A DNA stretch of 64,000 bases from JAAFHB01 sp038236995 (GTDB taxonomy: Bacteria; Bacteroidota; Bacteroidia; Bacteroidales; Prolixibacteraceae). The stretch is from contig JBBRZE010000015.1 in the NCBI GenBank assembly GCA_038236995.1, forward strand, positions 1 through 64,000, in the 5' to 3' direction. The translations under genes and the position numbers were made by a program. Below, one piece after another: positions 26,175-35,313 of the stretch. The first letter of the stretch is position 1. Each line of letters begins with the position of its first letter. The notes under the pieces are model-generated. The model was not told the DNA's origin, made no database searches, and saw only the letters and a program-made list of their open reading frames with translations.

Positions 26175-26391
26175 AGTTTTAAAATTACTTAAATTTAATA
26201 GCGGGAATTGGGTTGTCTAAGTTACTATTTTCGGCTAATTTATCTTGTGATACCTCCAATATGGTATCAGTATGAAGAAAAAGCTGAAATAATAGGTTCC
26301 GATCTTCTGCCGTTGCGTGAATAGCTCAGCCATTATGCCACCTGGGTTGAGGTGCATAGAAAGAATTGTGTTTCGACGCAGGTCCCAATTC

Positions 26392-26431
26392 AAAAAACCG
26401 GAAATACCACACTATACTGTGATATTTCCGG
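26392..26431 (-). terminator. Second terminator-like hairpin downstream of susD
   Basis: CCGGAAATACCACA at 26398-26411 pairs with 26418-26431 with a single mismatch; on the minus strand the stem is followed by six T. It lies 167 bp beyond the first terminator. Confidence 0.7.
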
Positions 26432-26597
26432 CTGCCTTTACTTACCTTACCGCCATATTATGCCCCATATACCTCCCTGTTTTTTAGCGTTTTGCCCTTG
26501 TCGAAATCATCGATTAATAAAATTGTATTTCAATGGTTGGTGGCTTACAATTAAAGGCAAGAATAAAAATGGGTTTAAGATCTAACGATATTAATGG

Positions 26598-26641
26598 CAA
26601 AAAAGCCGGGTATGTAATGACGAATCAATACACACCCGGCT
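26598..26641 (-). terminator. Terminator of the SusC/SusD operon
   Basis: AGCCGGGT at 26604-26611 pairs with ACCCGGCT at 26634-26641; in the minus-strand direction it is followed by six T, 30 bp beyond the susD stop codon. Confidence 0.8.
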
Positions 26642-26670
26642 AAATAAATTATCCTGGTTAAACGTAATTT

Positions 26671-28509
26671 CTACCAGAGAGGGTTCTGAACAAGATTTGG
26701 ATTCTTGTCTATTTCCCATTGTGGTACCGGAAACCAATAGTTTTTCTTTGAAAATTTCCGATGTTGGTATACACTGCGTTTGAAAAATGCTTTGGGATTC
26801 GCTTCATTGTCATTATTCTCTGTTCCTGAGAAGTTCATCCCCCAAAAATCTCCGTCAATTGTTTGCTCACCGATCTTCCAACGGCGGATATCGCGATAAC
26901 GAATACCTTCGCAATTCAATTCAATACGACGCTCTCGCTGAATTGCCAGTCTCATATCCGCTTGATTTAAGCCCACTTTTAATGCCGGAATACCACCTCT
27001 TTCACGAATAAGATTGACATACTTCAATACATCAGCGTTGGTCGGATCTGTCTCATTCAATGCTTCAGCATAATTCAGGTAGGCTTCTCCCATACGGTAT
27101 AGTATACCGGGATGGTAAGGATTAATACCATTTCTTGGGTCATAATCGGGGTGAACTCCTTTACGCAATAAATAGCCATTTTGAGGTGCATCATGGGTTG
27201 GACCACCATCCCATGCTCCGTAATAGAATCTTGTTGTACGATTTTCCCTCCTGTACCAGCATTCGTTGTAGAGAACTGAGATATAAAAGCGTGGTTCGCG
27301 GCCAACATACATATTATAGGTGCCAGGTAAAGTTACCTTTCCATCTCCTTGCACCTCAATCCACTTTGTATTTCTAACTTCAGTGGTTGTAGAGAAACCT
27401 TTTTCGACATAACCAGAGTTTGGATCGGTGATAGGCAAACCATTTTTCATGTAGAAAGCATCAACCAATGATTGCGTAACTCCTAAACCACCGTTTCCTC
27501 CGGTACCGCGGGGAGTTGGATGACTGTTACGGTCATTTATATTACAATCGGGACGGGCGAACAATATTTCGTTATTTCCATCGGTTGTTTTTTTGAACAT
27601 CATGTTTTGATAGGAGAGGAAAGGATCAATTGAACCGTCGCTATTGTATTCATAATATAGCTTGTGTCCATTTAATTCAGCCGCAGTGATCAGCTCTTTA
27701 CAGGCATTTGTTGCTTTGGTCCACTTTCCTGCATCATAATCGCTGCTGAACAGCTTCACCCCTTTTTTATTGGCAAAATCCTTGTAATCGGCATTTCCGT
27801 TAACCAGAGGGCTTGCTGCAAAAAGCAACATCCTTGCTCTGACAGCCAAACACGCAATTGAAGTTGCTCTTCCGAATTTTGACGCTTCAGAATAACTCGG
27901 TGGGAGAAGCGTTGATAATTCTTTCAATTCTTTATCGATCCAATCAACAGTTTCGTCAAATGGTGTTTGCTCGAGTAATAAGTTATCTCCTGTAGCATCT
28001 GCAGGTGTCAATCCTGGCTTGAATGGTATGGCTCCGTAAACATCGATCATTAATGAATAGTAATAAGCAATCAAAAACCTTGCTTCATACTTCATATTCA
28101 GCGCATCAGCCTCCGTGAATTTTTGTGCAGGATTCGCCTTCACGTTATCAATTAAAATGTATGCTGAACGAATTCTTTTTGGAAGTTCTGACCAGTAATT
28201 AGGATCCCAACCGGAAGAAGGATTCCAATTCCCGGTCTGTTTCGCCAATACTGTCCATCCGAATTGTTCCCAGCCGGTTGAAGGAGCCATGTCGTCGGAT
28301 AAAGGATCAAAACCAATTGACCTGACATATCCCCAGACCGGATCGGGTATACTCGCATAAGCACCGGCAAGCCAATCTTCAGTCCTTACTTTATCACTGA
28401 ACACCATTTCAAGCGTCAATTGATCATCAGGCATCTTGTCCAAATATTTTCCACAGGAACTAAAAGTGCCGATAAATAGCAGAAGTATTATATATTTAAT
28501 ATTTTTCAT
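26671..28509 (-). CDS. SusD/RagB-family surface nutrient-binding lipoprotein
   Basis: This 612-residue protein has a lipoprotein signal (GTFSSC, Cys19) followed by KYLDKMPDDQLTLE, a characteristic SusD start, and the C-terminal blocks YRMGEAYLNYAEALNE, IRERGGIPAL and QRERRIELNCEGIRYRDIRRWKIGE. It would cap the SusC channel on the cell surface and bind the imported ligand. It overlaps the end of the SusC gene by 14 bp, showing translational coupling. The ligand is unknown because no degradative enzyme is nearby. Confidence 0.95.
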   Translation of the reverse strand: MKNIKYIILLLFIGTFSSCGKYLDKMPDDQLTLEMVFSDKVRTEDWLAGAYASIPDPVWGYVRSIGFDPLSDDMAPSTGWEQFGWTVLAKQTGNWNPSSGWDPNYWSELPKRIRSAYILIDNVKANPAQKFTEADALNMKYEARFLIAYYYSLMIDVYGAIPFKPGLTPADATGDNLLLEQTPFDETVDWIDKELKELSTLLPPSYSEASKFGRATSIACLAVRARMLLFAASPLVNGNADYKDFANKKGVKLFSSDYDAGKWTKATNACKELITAAELNGHKLYYEYNSDGSIDPFLSYQNMMFKKTTDGNNEILFARPDCNINDRNSHPTPRGTGGNGGLGVTQSLVDAFYMKNGLPITDPNSGYVEKGFSTTTEVRNTKWIEVQGDGKVTLPGTYNMYVGREPRFYISVLYNECWYRRENRTTRFYYGAWDGGPTHDAPQNGYLLRKGVHPDYDPRNGINPYHPGILYRMGEAYLNYAEALNETDPTNADVLKYVNLIRERGGIPALKVGLNQADMRLAIQRERRIELNCEGIRYRDIRRWKIGEQTIDGDFWGMNFSGTENNDNEANPKAFFKRSVYQHRKFSKKNYWFPVPQWEIDKNPNLVQNPLW

Positions 28510-31500
28510 CGTTTTTCAATTTTCTAATATGCATAAAACCCTTAAAATTTACCTCCAAGCCAACAGCAAATGATTTCATTACCGGATATCTCAGACCATT
28601 GCTTGTGTCGATTTCAGGATCCCATAACTTAAAGGCGGAAAAAGTTAACATATTTGATCCTCTTACAAAAAGCCTTGCATTACTCATGTAGGCCCTGGTT
28701 AATAATTTCTTAGGGAAGTTGTATCCAATTTCAATATTTTTCAATCTTATAAGGCTCATATCTCTCAGCCACCAATCGGAGGATTGATTGTTGTTCGAAC
28801 TTTGATAATCGGATAACCTTGGGTAGAAAACATCCTGGCGTGGATTTTCAACTGTCCATCGGTCAACTACATTGGTAAGAATATTTCCCATTGATCCATT
28901 TGCACTTCCGGGAATAAAATTTGCTCCTCCAATAATCCGGTATGTTTTTCCTGTTCCCTGAAAAAAGAATCCCAAATCATAGTTTTTATACTTGAGATTT
29001 GCACCAAAACCGTATACCATTTGTGGGTCCCAGGTTCCTCCAATTGCGCACCTGTCTAAATCATCAATCCGGCCATCGAGATTGATGTCCTTATATTTAA
29101 TATCTCCGGGACGTACAGGACCAAATGAATGGACTGGAATATTTTCTGCCAGTGTTCCCTGAGCAATATTGGAAAAATCATTATCTGTGAAAAGACCATC
29201 ATTAATAAGCCCAAATATTTGATTTATAGACTTGCCGGTTGATTCACGATTGGTTCCTCTTAAGGCCAACGGCTCATCCTGTTCGATTATTTTATTGACA
29301 GCATAAGTAAAAGTTCCACGAACAGAAACAAAAAGGTCGTTTGAGATTTGTTTATTAACATCTAACGACATATCGATCCCTTTATTGTCGACTTTGCCAA
29401 AGTTTGCCCATGGAGCGTTTACAAATCCACTTGAACCAGGTATCGTTTTTCGTTGCATGAAAATATCACGTCTCTTCTCTTTAAAGATATCTGCCTGAAA
29501 TTCAATACTGCTCCAGAGTCCTAATTCGAATCCAAGATCAGCTTTCGTCACAGATTCCCATGTTAAATTTGGGTTTCCCTGATCACCTTCGCGTCGGCCG
29601 GCACGATTGTAATCATTGTTGATTCCCCATTTGTAGCCATCTGTATCGCCGATTGTTGTGATATAGGCAAAGCGTCTTCCGTCAAGTTGATCATTTCCCA
29701 CCAGGCCATAAGAGCCTCTAAGTTTGATTTTCGAGAAGGTGTTTTTATAAGGTTCCATAAATGATTCCTCCGAAACCAACCAACCGGCTGCTACTGACGG
29801 GAAAAATCCATAACGGTTTCCGGCAGCAAAATTTTCAGATCCGTTGTATCCAAAATTAAATTCTGCAATGTAGCGCCTCGAATAAGAGTAAGAAGCACGT
29901 CCTGCCATGCCCTGGGATCTAAACGGAAGTTTGGAACCATCATCGTACTGCCTTCTGTTTAATAAAAACATCGCATCAATCGCATGCTCTCCAAAATTTT
30001 GATTATACGTGAAATTTGTTTCCATGTAGGTACTTTTATTTCCCCAGTCAGAACCTGTTGAATAATCTAAAAAAGATTGTCCATAGTTGGCAATTACAAG
30101 CTGTAAATTGCCGTCGGCGTCCCTTCCAATTGCAGGATTATAATAGTCCGGGTTCTTGGATCGCGTTACCGAGTTATTTGAATATCGGTCAAATGAGAAA
30201 ATCGCTTTGGCCTTTAAACCCGGAAGTACAAATTTCAGATCCTGTTCAAGTGAAAACAGTGATTCTATTTTACTTGCGCTGCTTCTTTCATAACCTGTCT
30301 GCGTTGCCATGGCCCATGGATTCGAACGTCCTGAGGTTCTTGGGATTTCTCCGGTTGAATAGATTGCAGGATGAACGTATGGAGGAATTGTAAATGCTTC
30401 AGTAAACAATGCATCAATAGATTGTGCCGGAGAGTTTCGGTCTTGCATATAACCACCAATATTAAATCGGAATAATGTGGTTGGTGTCAGGTTCATATCA
30501 ACATTGGAACGAACATTATACCGCTTTAATTTTAACGACGAATCCCATCCCTGCGATTTATCACGCTCTAATATTCCATCTTCGCTATAAAAAGAAGCGA
30601 CCAAAGAATACCTTAATACTTTAGAACCACCCGAAACAGAAAAATTTACACGACTGTTTGTTGCCTGATCTTTAGTAATCAGGTCTAACCAATTCACATC
30701 GGGATATAAATCGGGATCTACCTTATTCCTTATATTGTCAATCTGTTCCTGACTGTAAAGCGGTGTTTTTCCGCTTTCTGTACGGATACTGTTCATTGTT
30801 CCCAGGTAATCTGCTGCTCCTACAAATTGAGGTAATTTATTGGGCTGGGTAAAACCTTGTTCTGCACGAACAGTAATTTTAGGCTTGCCAATTTCTCCAC
30901 GTTTCGTATTGATAAGGATAACACCATTGGCTCCTCGTACACCATAAACAGCACTTGCCGAAGCATCTTTCAATATTGAAAAAGAAGCAATTTCTTCCGG
31001 GTCAATATTATCGAGTGAGCGTTCGATGCCATCTACCAAAACCAGCGGATTTTTGTTTCCACCAAAAGTACTAATACCCCTGATCCAGAAGTTTGAATTG
31101 TCATATCCTGGTTCGCCCGATCGTTGAACGGCTATTACACCGGAAAGCTGACCAGCTAAGTTGTTACTCAGTGATCGGGTTGTCCCGGATTTCAATTTCA
31201 ACGGATTAATGGTTGTTATTGAGCCGATAACCGAGTATTTCTTTTGTGTTCCGTAACCTACTGCAACAACTTCGTCCAACCCAATTGCCTGGTCTTCGAG
31301 TATCAGATTAAAAACTATTTTTTTTCCTACAATTACATCTTGCGTCTTCATTCCGATAAAAGAGAATGTCAGCATTCTGGCATCATTTGGAATTGAGAGT
31401 TTAAAGTTTCCATTAATATCAGTTGTTGTGCCGGTTGTCGTTTCTTTTACTATAACGGTCACCCCTGGAATTGGTTGGTCATCAATATCAGTCACCCTTC

Positions 31501-31909
31501 CGGTAATCGTTTTCTTTTGTTGTTCAGCTGCATTCCTATCAACAACAGGTGAAGCCCGTTTGATGACGACTGTCCGATCGTCAATTTCGAAGGTGAAGCC
31601 ATAGGGAACAATCACTTTATTCAAAACGTCTTCAAGTTTGGCGTCCTTCATATCAATTGTCACCTCAGGAACGTCATTGAGGTTATCCGAACGATATAGA
31701 AATTGAAATTCGCTTTGATCTTCAATCATCTTTAATACTTTCGTGACATTTGCCTTCTCAACCTTTATATTAAGATTGGCATGCTGAGAATAGACATTTG
31801 CAGATACTTGCAATAGTCCGGCGAACAAGAAAAATACAGTAATCCTCATCATAAAGAAGATTTTTTGCCATCTGTTTCCACAAATGGGATTCCTTCGTTT
31901 TTTTTTCAT
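28496..31909 (-). CDS. SusC/RagA-family TonB-dependent receptor with N-terminal STN domain
   Basis: This 1137-residue outer-membrane protein has an N-terminal hydrophobic signal, an STN (secretin/TonB short N-terminal) domain at about residues 45-115 (VTKVLKMIEDQSEFQFLYRSD), a carboxypeptidase-regulatory-like domain (ITGRVTDIDDQPIPGVTVIVKE...), a TonB box-like DEVVAVGYGTQKK, the plug and a 22-strand-type barrel. The STN domain is the part that contacts FecR-type anti-sigma factors, matching the FecR and ECF sigma genes directly upstream. The pair thus probably senses its own substrate and induces its own operon. Confidence 0.95.
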   Translation of the reverse strand: MKKKRRNPICGNRWQKIFFMMRITVFFLFAGLLQVSANVYSQHANLNIKVEKANVTKVLKMIEDQSEFQFLYRSDNLNDVPEVTIDMKDAKLEDVLNKVIVPYGFTFEIDDRTVVIKRASPVVDRNAAEQQKKTITGRVTDIDDQPIPGVTVIVKETTTGTTTDINGNFKLSIPNDARMLTFSFIGMKTQDVIVGKKIVFNLILEDQAIGLDEVVAVGYGTQKKYSVIGSITTINPLKLKSGTTRSLSNNLAGQLSGVIAVQRSGEPGYDNSNFWIRGISTFGGNKNPLVLVDGIERSLDNIDPEEIASFSILKDASASAVYGVRGANGVILINTKRGEIGKPKITVRAEQGFTQPNKLPQFVGAADYLGTMNSIRTESGKTPLYSQEQIDNIRNKVDPDLYPDVNWLDLITKDQATNSRVNFSVSGGSKVLRYSLVASFYSEDGILERDKSQGWDSSLKLKRYNVRSNVDMNLTPTTLFRFNIGGYMQDRNSPAQSIDALFTEAFTIPPYVHPAIYSTGEIPRTSGRSNPWAMATQTGYERSSASKIESLFSLEQDLKFVLPGLKAKAIFSFDRYSNNSVTRSKNPDYYNPAIGRDADGNLQLVIANYGQSFLDYSTGSDWGNKSTYMETNFTYNQNFGEHAIDAMFLLNRRQYDDGSKLPFRSQGMAGRASYSYSRRYIAEFNFGYNGSENFAAGNRYGFFPSVAAGWLVSEESFMEPYKNTFSKIKLRGSYGLVGNDQLDGRRFAYITTIGDTDGYKWGINNDYNRAGRREGDQGNPNLTWESVTKADLGFELGLWSSIEFQADIFKEKRRDIFMQRKTIPGSSGFVNAPWANFGKVDNKGIDMSLDVNKQISNDLFVSVRGTFTYAVNKIIEQDEPLALRGTNRESTGKSINQIFGLINDGLFTDNDFSNIAQGTLAENIPVHSFGPVRPGDIKYKDINLDGRIDDLDRCAIGGTWDPQMVYGFGANLKYKNYDLGFFFQGTGKTYRIIGGANFIPGSANGSMGNILTNVVDRWTVENPRQDVFYPRLSDYQSSNNNQSSDWWLRDMSLIRLKNIEIGYNFPKKLLTRAYMSNARLFVRGSNMLTFSAFKLWDPEIDTSNGLRYPVMKSFAVGLEVNFKGFMHIRKLKNDEKY

Positions 31910-32014
31910 AAATTTGTACAGTTTTTTTTAAATCATTTAGTAATTAATTATTATTGAATGTAATGCGGGAGATGGTGCAAACATTTTCCCGCATTTTCTT
32001 TTAAGCCACATTTG

Positions 32015-33181
32015 TTATTTGATCGTAATCTTTTTGTTTTCTATAATGAACTTCATTTCATTTGTTTTACTTATCTTTTTCAGTACATCACCAAAATCAG
32101 AATAGCGCTGAAGATTTCCTGTAAACCGGATATTTTTGAGAGGTTCGCGGTCAAAAACCACTTCAACGTTGTACCATTTTGATAAGGTATTCATGATTTC
32201 ACCCAGATTCTGATCGTTGAATACAAACCTTCCCTCTTTCCATGCGATAAATTGATAAGGATCAACTTCTGTTTTAGAGATAGTCCGATCTGCATTATTG
32301 ATCTTGCTTTGTTCGTTTGGCTTCAGCGTTTGTTTTATTTCCGGCTTATTTCTGAAGAAGACTTCGACACTCCCTTTAAGCAGCGTGGTATATATAAATT
32401 GTTCTTCTTTATAGGACGAGATATTGAATTCGGTTCCCAGAACTTTGATTATCTGCTCACCTGATTCGACCAGGAAAGGTTTTTTTTCGTTCCTTGCTAC
32501 TTCAAAAAATGCTTCCCCTGTAAGCTCAACTCTTCGTTCATTGCCGTCAAATTGAACCGGGTAACGCAACACAGTTTCCGAATTGAGCCATACTTTTGTC
32601 CCGTCAGCCAATTGCAGGAAGAACTCTCCTCCTCGCGGGATGCTTAAAGTGTTATACACGGTTTTACCTTGTGCGCTTTCTTTTTCAGTGTATTCCAGTT
32701 TGGCCCCTTCACTCTTAATTTGAGCTCCGCCATCGTTCAGTACGAGATTTTTCGATGTTGTGAGATTGTGAACAGATCCGTCATTAAGGATTAAGGTCGC
32801 CTGATTGGAACCGGGCCTGATGAGTTCCCCTTTATTTTTTGCAAGGGGTATAACACCGGTTTTGTTGGTGGGGAGTAAAAATGTAGCAATCAGGAAAATT
32901 GCCGCCGCAGCAGCCGATAAGGAGATGATCCAGACTGATTTAAAACGACGTCTGGACAGGCTTTTATGATTTAATGCTTCCCATGCCTGATTCGTTGCAG
33001 TTTCAGGATCGGTGAAATCTGAACCATGCCGGTAATAATGCAAAGCTTTGTCCATGTATTGCTGATGCAAAGGACTTTCATTCAACCATTGTGAAATGAA
33101 CAGCTCCTCCTTTTCAGTCAAAGTATGGTTGATTTTCTTCCAGATGATCTCGAAATCAATTATCGTTTGGTCCTTGGGCAT
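32015..33181 (-). CDS. FecR-family anti-sigma factor
   Basis: This 388-residue inner-membrane protein has a cytoplasmic N-terminal helical part that would bind the sigma factor, one membrane segment at about residues 82-103, and a periplasmic FecR domain (IPRGGEFFLQLADGTKVWLNSETVLRYP, LTGEAFFEVA) followed by a C-terminal domain (FVFNDQNLGEIMNTLSKWYNVEVVF) typical of Bacteroidota FecR proteins. It is expected to hold the ECF sigma factor inactive until the STN domain of the receptor signals substrate. Confidence 0.94.
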   Translation of the reverse strand: MPKDQTIIDFEIIWKKINHTLTEKEELFISQWLNESPLHQQYMDKALHYYRHGSDFTDPETATNQAWEALNHKSLSRRRFKSVWIISLSAAAAAIFLIATFLLPTNKTGVIPLAKNKGELIRPGSNQATLILNDGSVHNLTTSKNLVLNDGGAQIKSEGAKLEYTEKESAQGKTVYNTLSIPRGGEFFLQLADGTKVWLNSETVLRYPVQFDGNERRVELTGEAFFEVARNEKKPFLVESGEQIIKVLGTEFNISSYKEEQFIYTTLLKGSVEVFFRNKPEIKQTLKPNEQSKINNADRTISKTEVDPYQFIAWKEGRFVFNDQNLGEIMNTLSKWYNVEVVFDREPLKNIRFTGNLQRYSDFGDVLKKISKTNEMKFIIENKKITIK

Positions 33182-33325
33182 TAATTGTCTGATTTGATTT
33201 CAAGACACACAGGGTGTGAAAAAGGGTGACAACTTGGATAAAAAAAAGTGAAGAATGAAGAATTTAAAAAATGAAAAGGGCAACCTGAACTTTTTCGATG
33301 TTGATGAAAGAAGCTGTTGGGAGTA

Positions 33326-33880
33326 CTAAAAGAAAAAATTAAGCGAAGTGGTTTCAGTTAGTAACTTTCGCAGTTTACCTTTCGCCCGGAGTAATTGAGT
33401 TTTTACAGTATTCTCAGTGATTTGATGGATTTGTGCAATTTCACTGATCTTTTTACCTTCCAGATATTTCAATTTAAAGATTTTAGCCATTTGTTCAGGT
33501 AATTGTGATATGGCTGCGTTGATATGTATGATAATTTCCGGATCCTGTAATCCCGAATAGTCCTCCAGGTTCATTAATCCTTCAAGGTAAAGCAGATTAT
33601 GCCGGTCGCGGATATTAAGATCGCGCAGATGATTAAGGCATCGGTTCTTAACAGAATGAAAGAAGTAGGATTTTACAGATAGTTCGAGGCTGATCTTATC
33701 CGCATTTTCCCAAAAATAGATAAAGAGGTTCTGAACAATATCTTCACACTCCTGTTTATCAAATAAATATCCTTCAGCAAATCGAACCAGCTGTGGATAA
33801 TAATTACTGAACAATGCCTCGTAAACTTTCAGATTACGATTTTTTATTTCATTGAATAGTATTTTATCCTCAATTAGCAT
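33326..33880 (-). CDS. ECF-type RNA polymerase sigma-70 factor
   Basis: This 184-residue sigma factor has region 2 (FSNYYPQLVRFAEGYLFDKQECEDIVQNLFIYFWEN) and region 4 with a helix-turn-helix (LPEQMAKIFKLKYLEGKKISEIAQIHQITENTVKTQLLRAKGKL). It belongs to the Bacteroidota type partnered with FecR and SusC/D. It is transcribed ahead of fecR with a 144-bp gap. The target promoter, presumably upstream of the SusC gene, could not be identified by eye. Confidence 0.94.
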   Translation of the reverse strand: MLIEDKILFNEIKNRNLKVYEALFSNYYPQLVRFAEGYLFDKQECEDIVQNLFIYFWENADKISLELSVKSYFFHSVKNRCLNHLRDLNIRDRHNLLYLEGLMNLEDYSGLQDPEIIIHINAAISQLPEQMAKIFKLKYLEGKKISEIAQIHQITENTVKTQLLRAKGKLRKLLTETTSLNFFF

Positions 33881-33983
33881 AAAGACAAGGAATCTTTAAC
33901 CTGATTTTTGATCAGGTAAAGTAACGGCTTTTTTAGTTAGAAAATACTAACAATTAATTTAATAAAAACAGGTGTTATTTACC

Positions 33984-34017
33984 CATGCAAAAGCCCGGGT
34001 AACCGGGCTTTTGCATG
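33984..34017. terminator. Strong bidirectional hairpin at the end of the bd operon
   Basis: A 15-bp perfect stem (33984-33998 with 34003-34017) closed by a GTAA loop, with A4/T4 runs inside the arms. It lies 26 bp beyond the stop codon of the 37-residue peptide gene in the minus direction. Confidence 0.8.
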
Positions 34018-34042
34018 CTTATTGTTTCGTCCTGAATAAAGT

Positions 34043-34156
34043 TTATTCTTCCAGCTCTTTTTCGTACCGTTTCACGGCCCAGGTGACAGCCAGATAGCTG
34101 ATGTAAATCAGTGCCGGCCAGCAAAGCAACCATAATATCTGAATGAAATAATTCAT
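34043..34156 (-). CDS. CydX-like 37-residue membrane peptide
   Basis: A complete small gene directly downstream (18 bp) of cydB, same strand, begins ATG at 34156 and ends TAA at 34043. It encodes one membrane helix (MNYFIQILWLLCWPALIYIS...) followed by a charged tail KRYEKELEE. Small single-helix subunits (CydX, CydS) stabilise haem binding in cytochrome bd oxidases, and this peptide has the right size, topology and position. Sequence similarity to E. coli CydX is limited to the overall pattern. The terminator follows 26 bp later, so it is the last gene of the operon. Confidence 0.75.
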   Translation of the reverse strand: MNYFIQILWLLCWPALIYISYLAVTWAVKRYEKELEE

Positions 34157-34174
34157 AATTTACTGTTTTAAAGG

Positions 34175-35311
34175 TTAATAAATATGCCCTTCGGTTTTAC
34201 CGGTCACTTCTTCTTCAGTTATTTTCTTCACATTAATTGCTTTCCATGCATACCAGATATAGGCAGCAACAAACGGAACGGCCAGCGATACATAGCTCAT
34301 TGTCTTTAGTGTGTACATCGATGATGAGCTGTTCACAATATTCAGCGATGACTGCAAATCGTAATTAGAAGGATAATAGCAGGTATTATTAAAACCGGCA
34401 ATCAGGAAAAGATTAAAAACTACCAAAATAGTTCCTCCTCCTGTCCACCAGATCCCTTTGGTGTTATCCTTTATCACCGATGAGATAATTCCCCATAAAA
34501 CAGCCAGCACACCTACCAGGAATAGGATCAATACCACCGGCATCTGAATCAGATTCGTGAAATATTTAAAAGGTTCCATCGAAACGACCATTGTTTCCGG
34601 GTTATAGGCGTAGCCCTCTTTTAATAAAAGCCGGATCACAAAGAATAAAAAGAAGATCAAAAAAGGAATGGTATTGTAAATCAAATGTTTCTTCGCCCGG
34701 GCAAATAAAATGTCATTACCGATTGAATTCATAAAGTAAAGAAGACCTTGTATCCTAGCAAGAAAAAATACCGCCAAACCAAGTGCAACATTGTTAATAT
34801 TTAAAACTGCTTCGAGCCCTCTGGCAGGATGGTGCCAGGCCGATGCGTTCATACTGCTGATTGAAAACTCGGAACCCGTAAAAAAGGTGCCAACCACAAC
34901 TCCGATCAGGATGGGCCCCAATAGTCCGTTCGCAAAAAGAAAGGCGTCAAAGGTTTTTTGACCCAGGAAGTTCTTAGGCTTGCTTCTGTATTCATATGAA
35001 ACGGCTTGTATGATAAAGCAAAAGAGTAAAGCCATCCAGGCCCAGTAAGCGCCGCCAAAGCTTGTTGAATAGAACAACGGGAAGGAGGCAAAAAAAGCGC
35101 CGCCAAAAGTAACTAGTGTTGTAAACGTAAATTCCCATTTGCGTCCAAGGGCATTCAGCATCATTGTCCTTTCGTTCTTGCTTTTCCCTATCTCGTAAAT
35201 CAGTGACTGTCCGCCCTGCACAAATAACAGAAAAACCAATAAAGCAGCTAATAGTGAAATAATTGCCCACCAGTAGTGTTGGAGGGTTAAATGTGTTAAT
35301 TGTTCAAACAT
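34175..35311 (-). CDS. cydB: Cytochrome bd ubiquinol oxidase subunit II
   Basis: This 378-residue inner-membrane protein has about nine membrane helices and recognisable CydB blocks: an N-terminal QHYWWAIISLLAALLVFLLFVQGGQSL, then GRKWEFTFTTLVTFGGAFFASFPLFYSTSFGGAY and the YEYRSKPK loop. It pairs with CydA and has no haem of its own. It starts 2 bp after the cydA stop codon. The variant GGQSL instead of the more common GG(F/A) sequences in E. coli is usual outside Proteobacteria. Confidence 0.92.
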   Translation of the reverse strand: MFEQLTHLTLQHYWWAIISLLAALLVFLLFVQGGQSLIYEIGKSKNERTMMLNALGRKWEFTFTTLVTFGGAFFASFPLFYSTSFGGAYWAWMALLFCFIIQAVSYEYRSKPKNFLGQKTFDAFLFANGLLGPILIGVVVGTFFTGSEFSISSMNASAWHHPARGLEAVLNINNVALGLAVFFLARIQGLLYFMNSIGNDILFARAKKHLIYNTIPFLIFFLFFVIRLLLKEGYAYNPETMVVSMEPFKYFTNLIQMPVVLILFLVGVLAVLWGIISSVIKDNTKGIWWTGGGTILVVFNLFLIAGFNNTCYYPSNYDLQSSLNIVNSSSSMYTLKTMSYVSLAVPFVAAYIWYAWKAINVKKITEEEVTGKTEGHIY

Positions 35312-35313
35312 GA

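Larger units (their letters stand above)
26175..26670 (-). other. Non-coding stretch with two minus-strand terminators
   Basis: This 496-bp region between the MBL gene start and the SusD stop contains two hairpins with T-runs in the minus-strand direction (annotated separately) and no convincing gene. A 77-codon plus-strand frame at 26352-26585 spans one hairpin and has no recognisable motif. Confidence 0.55.

Noticed and set aside
26312..26400. Possible tRNA remnant (string resembling TAGCTCAG)
   Set aside because: There is no matching T-arm, anticodon stem or acceptor stem around it.
26352..26585. 77-codon plus-strand frame between susD and the MBL gene
   Set aside because: It spans a terminator hairpin, has no motif, and its residue composition (Cys, His, Pro rich) is that of a chance frame.
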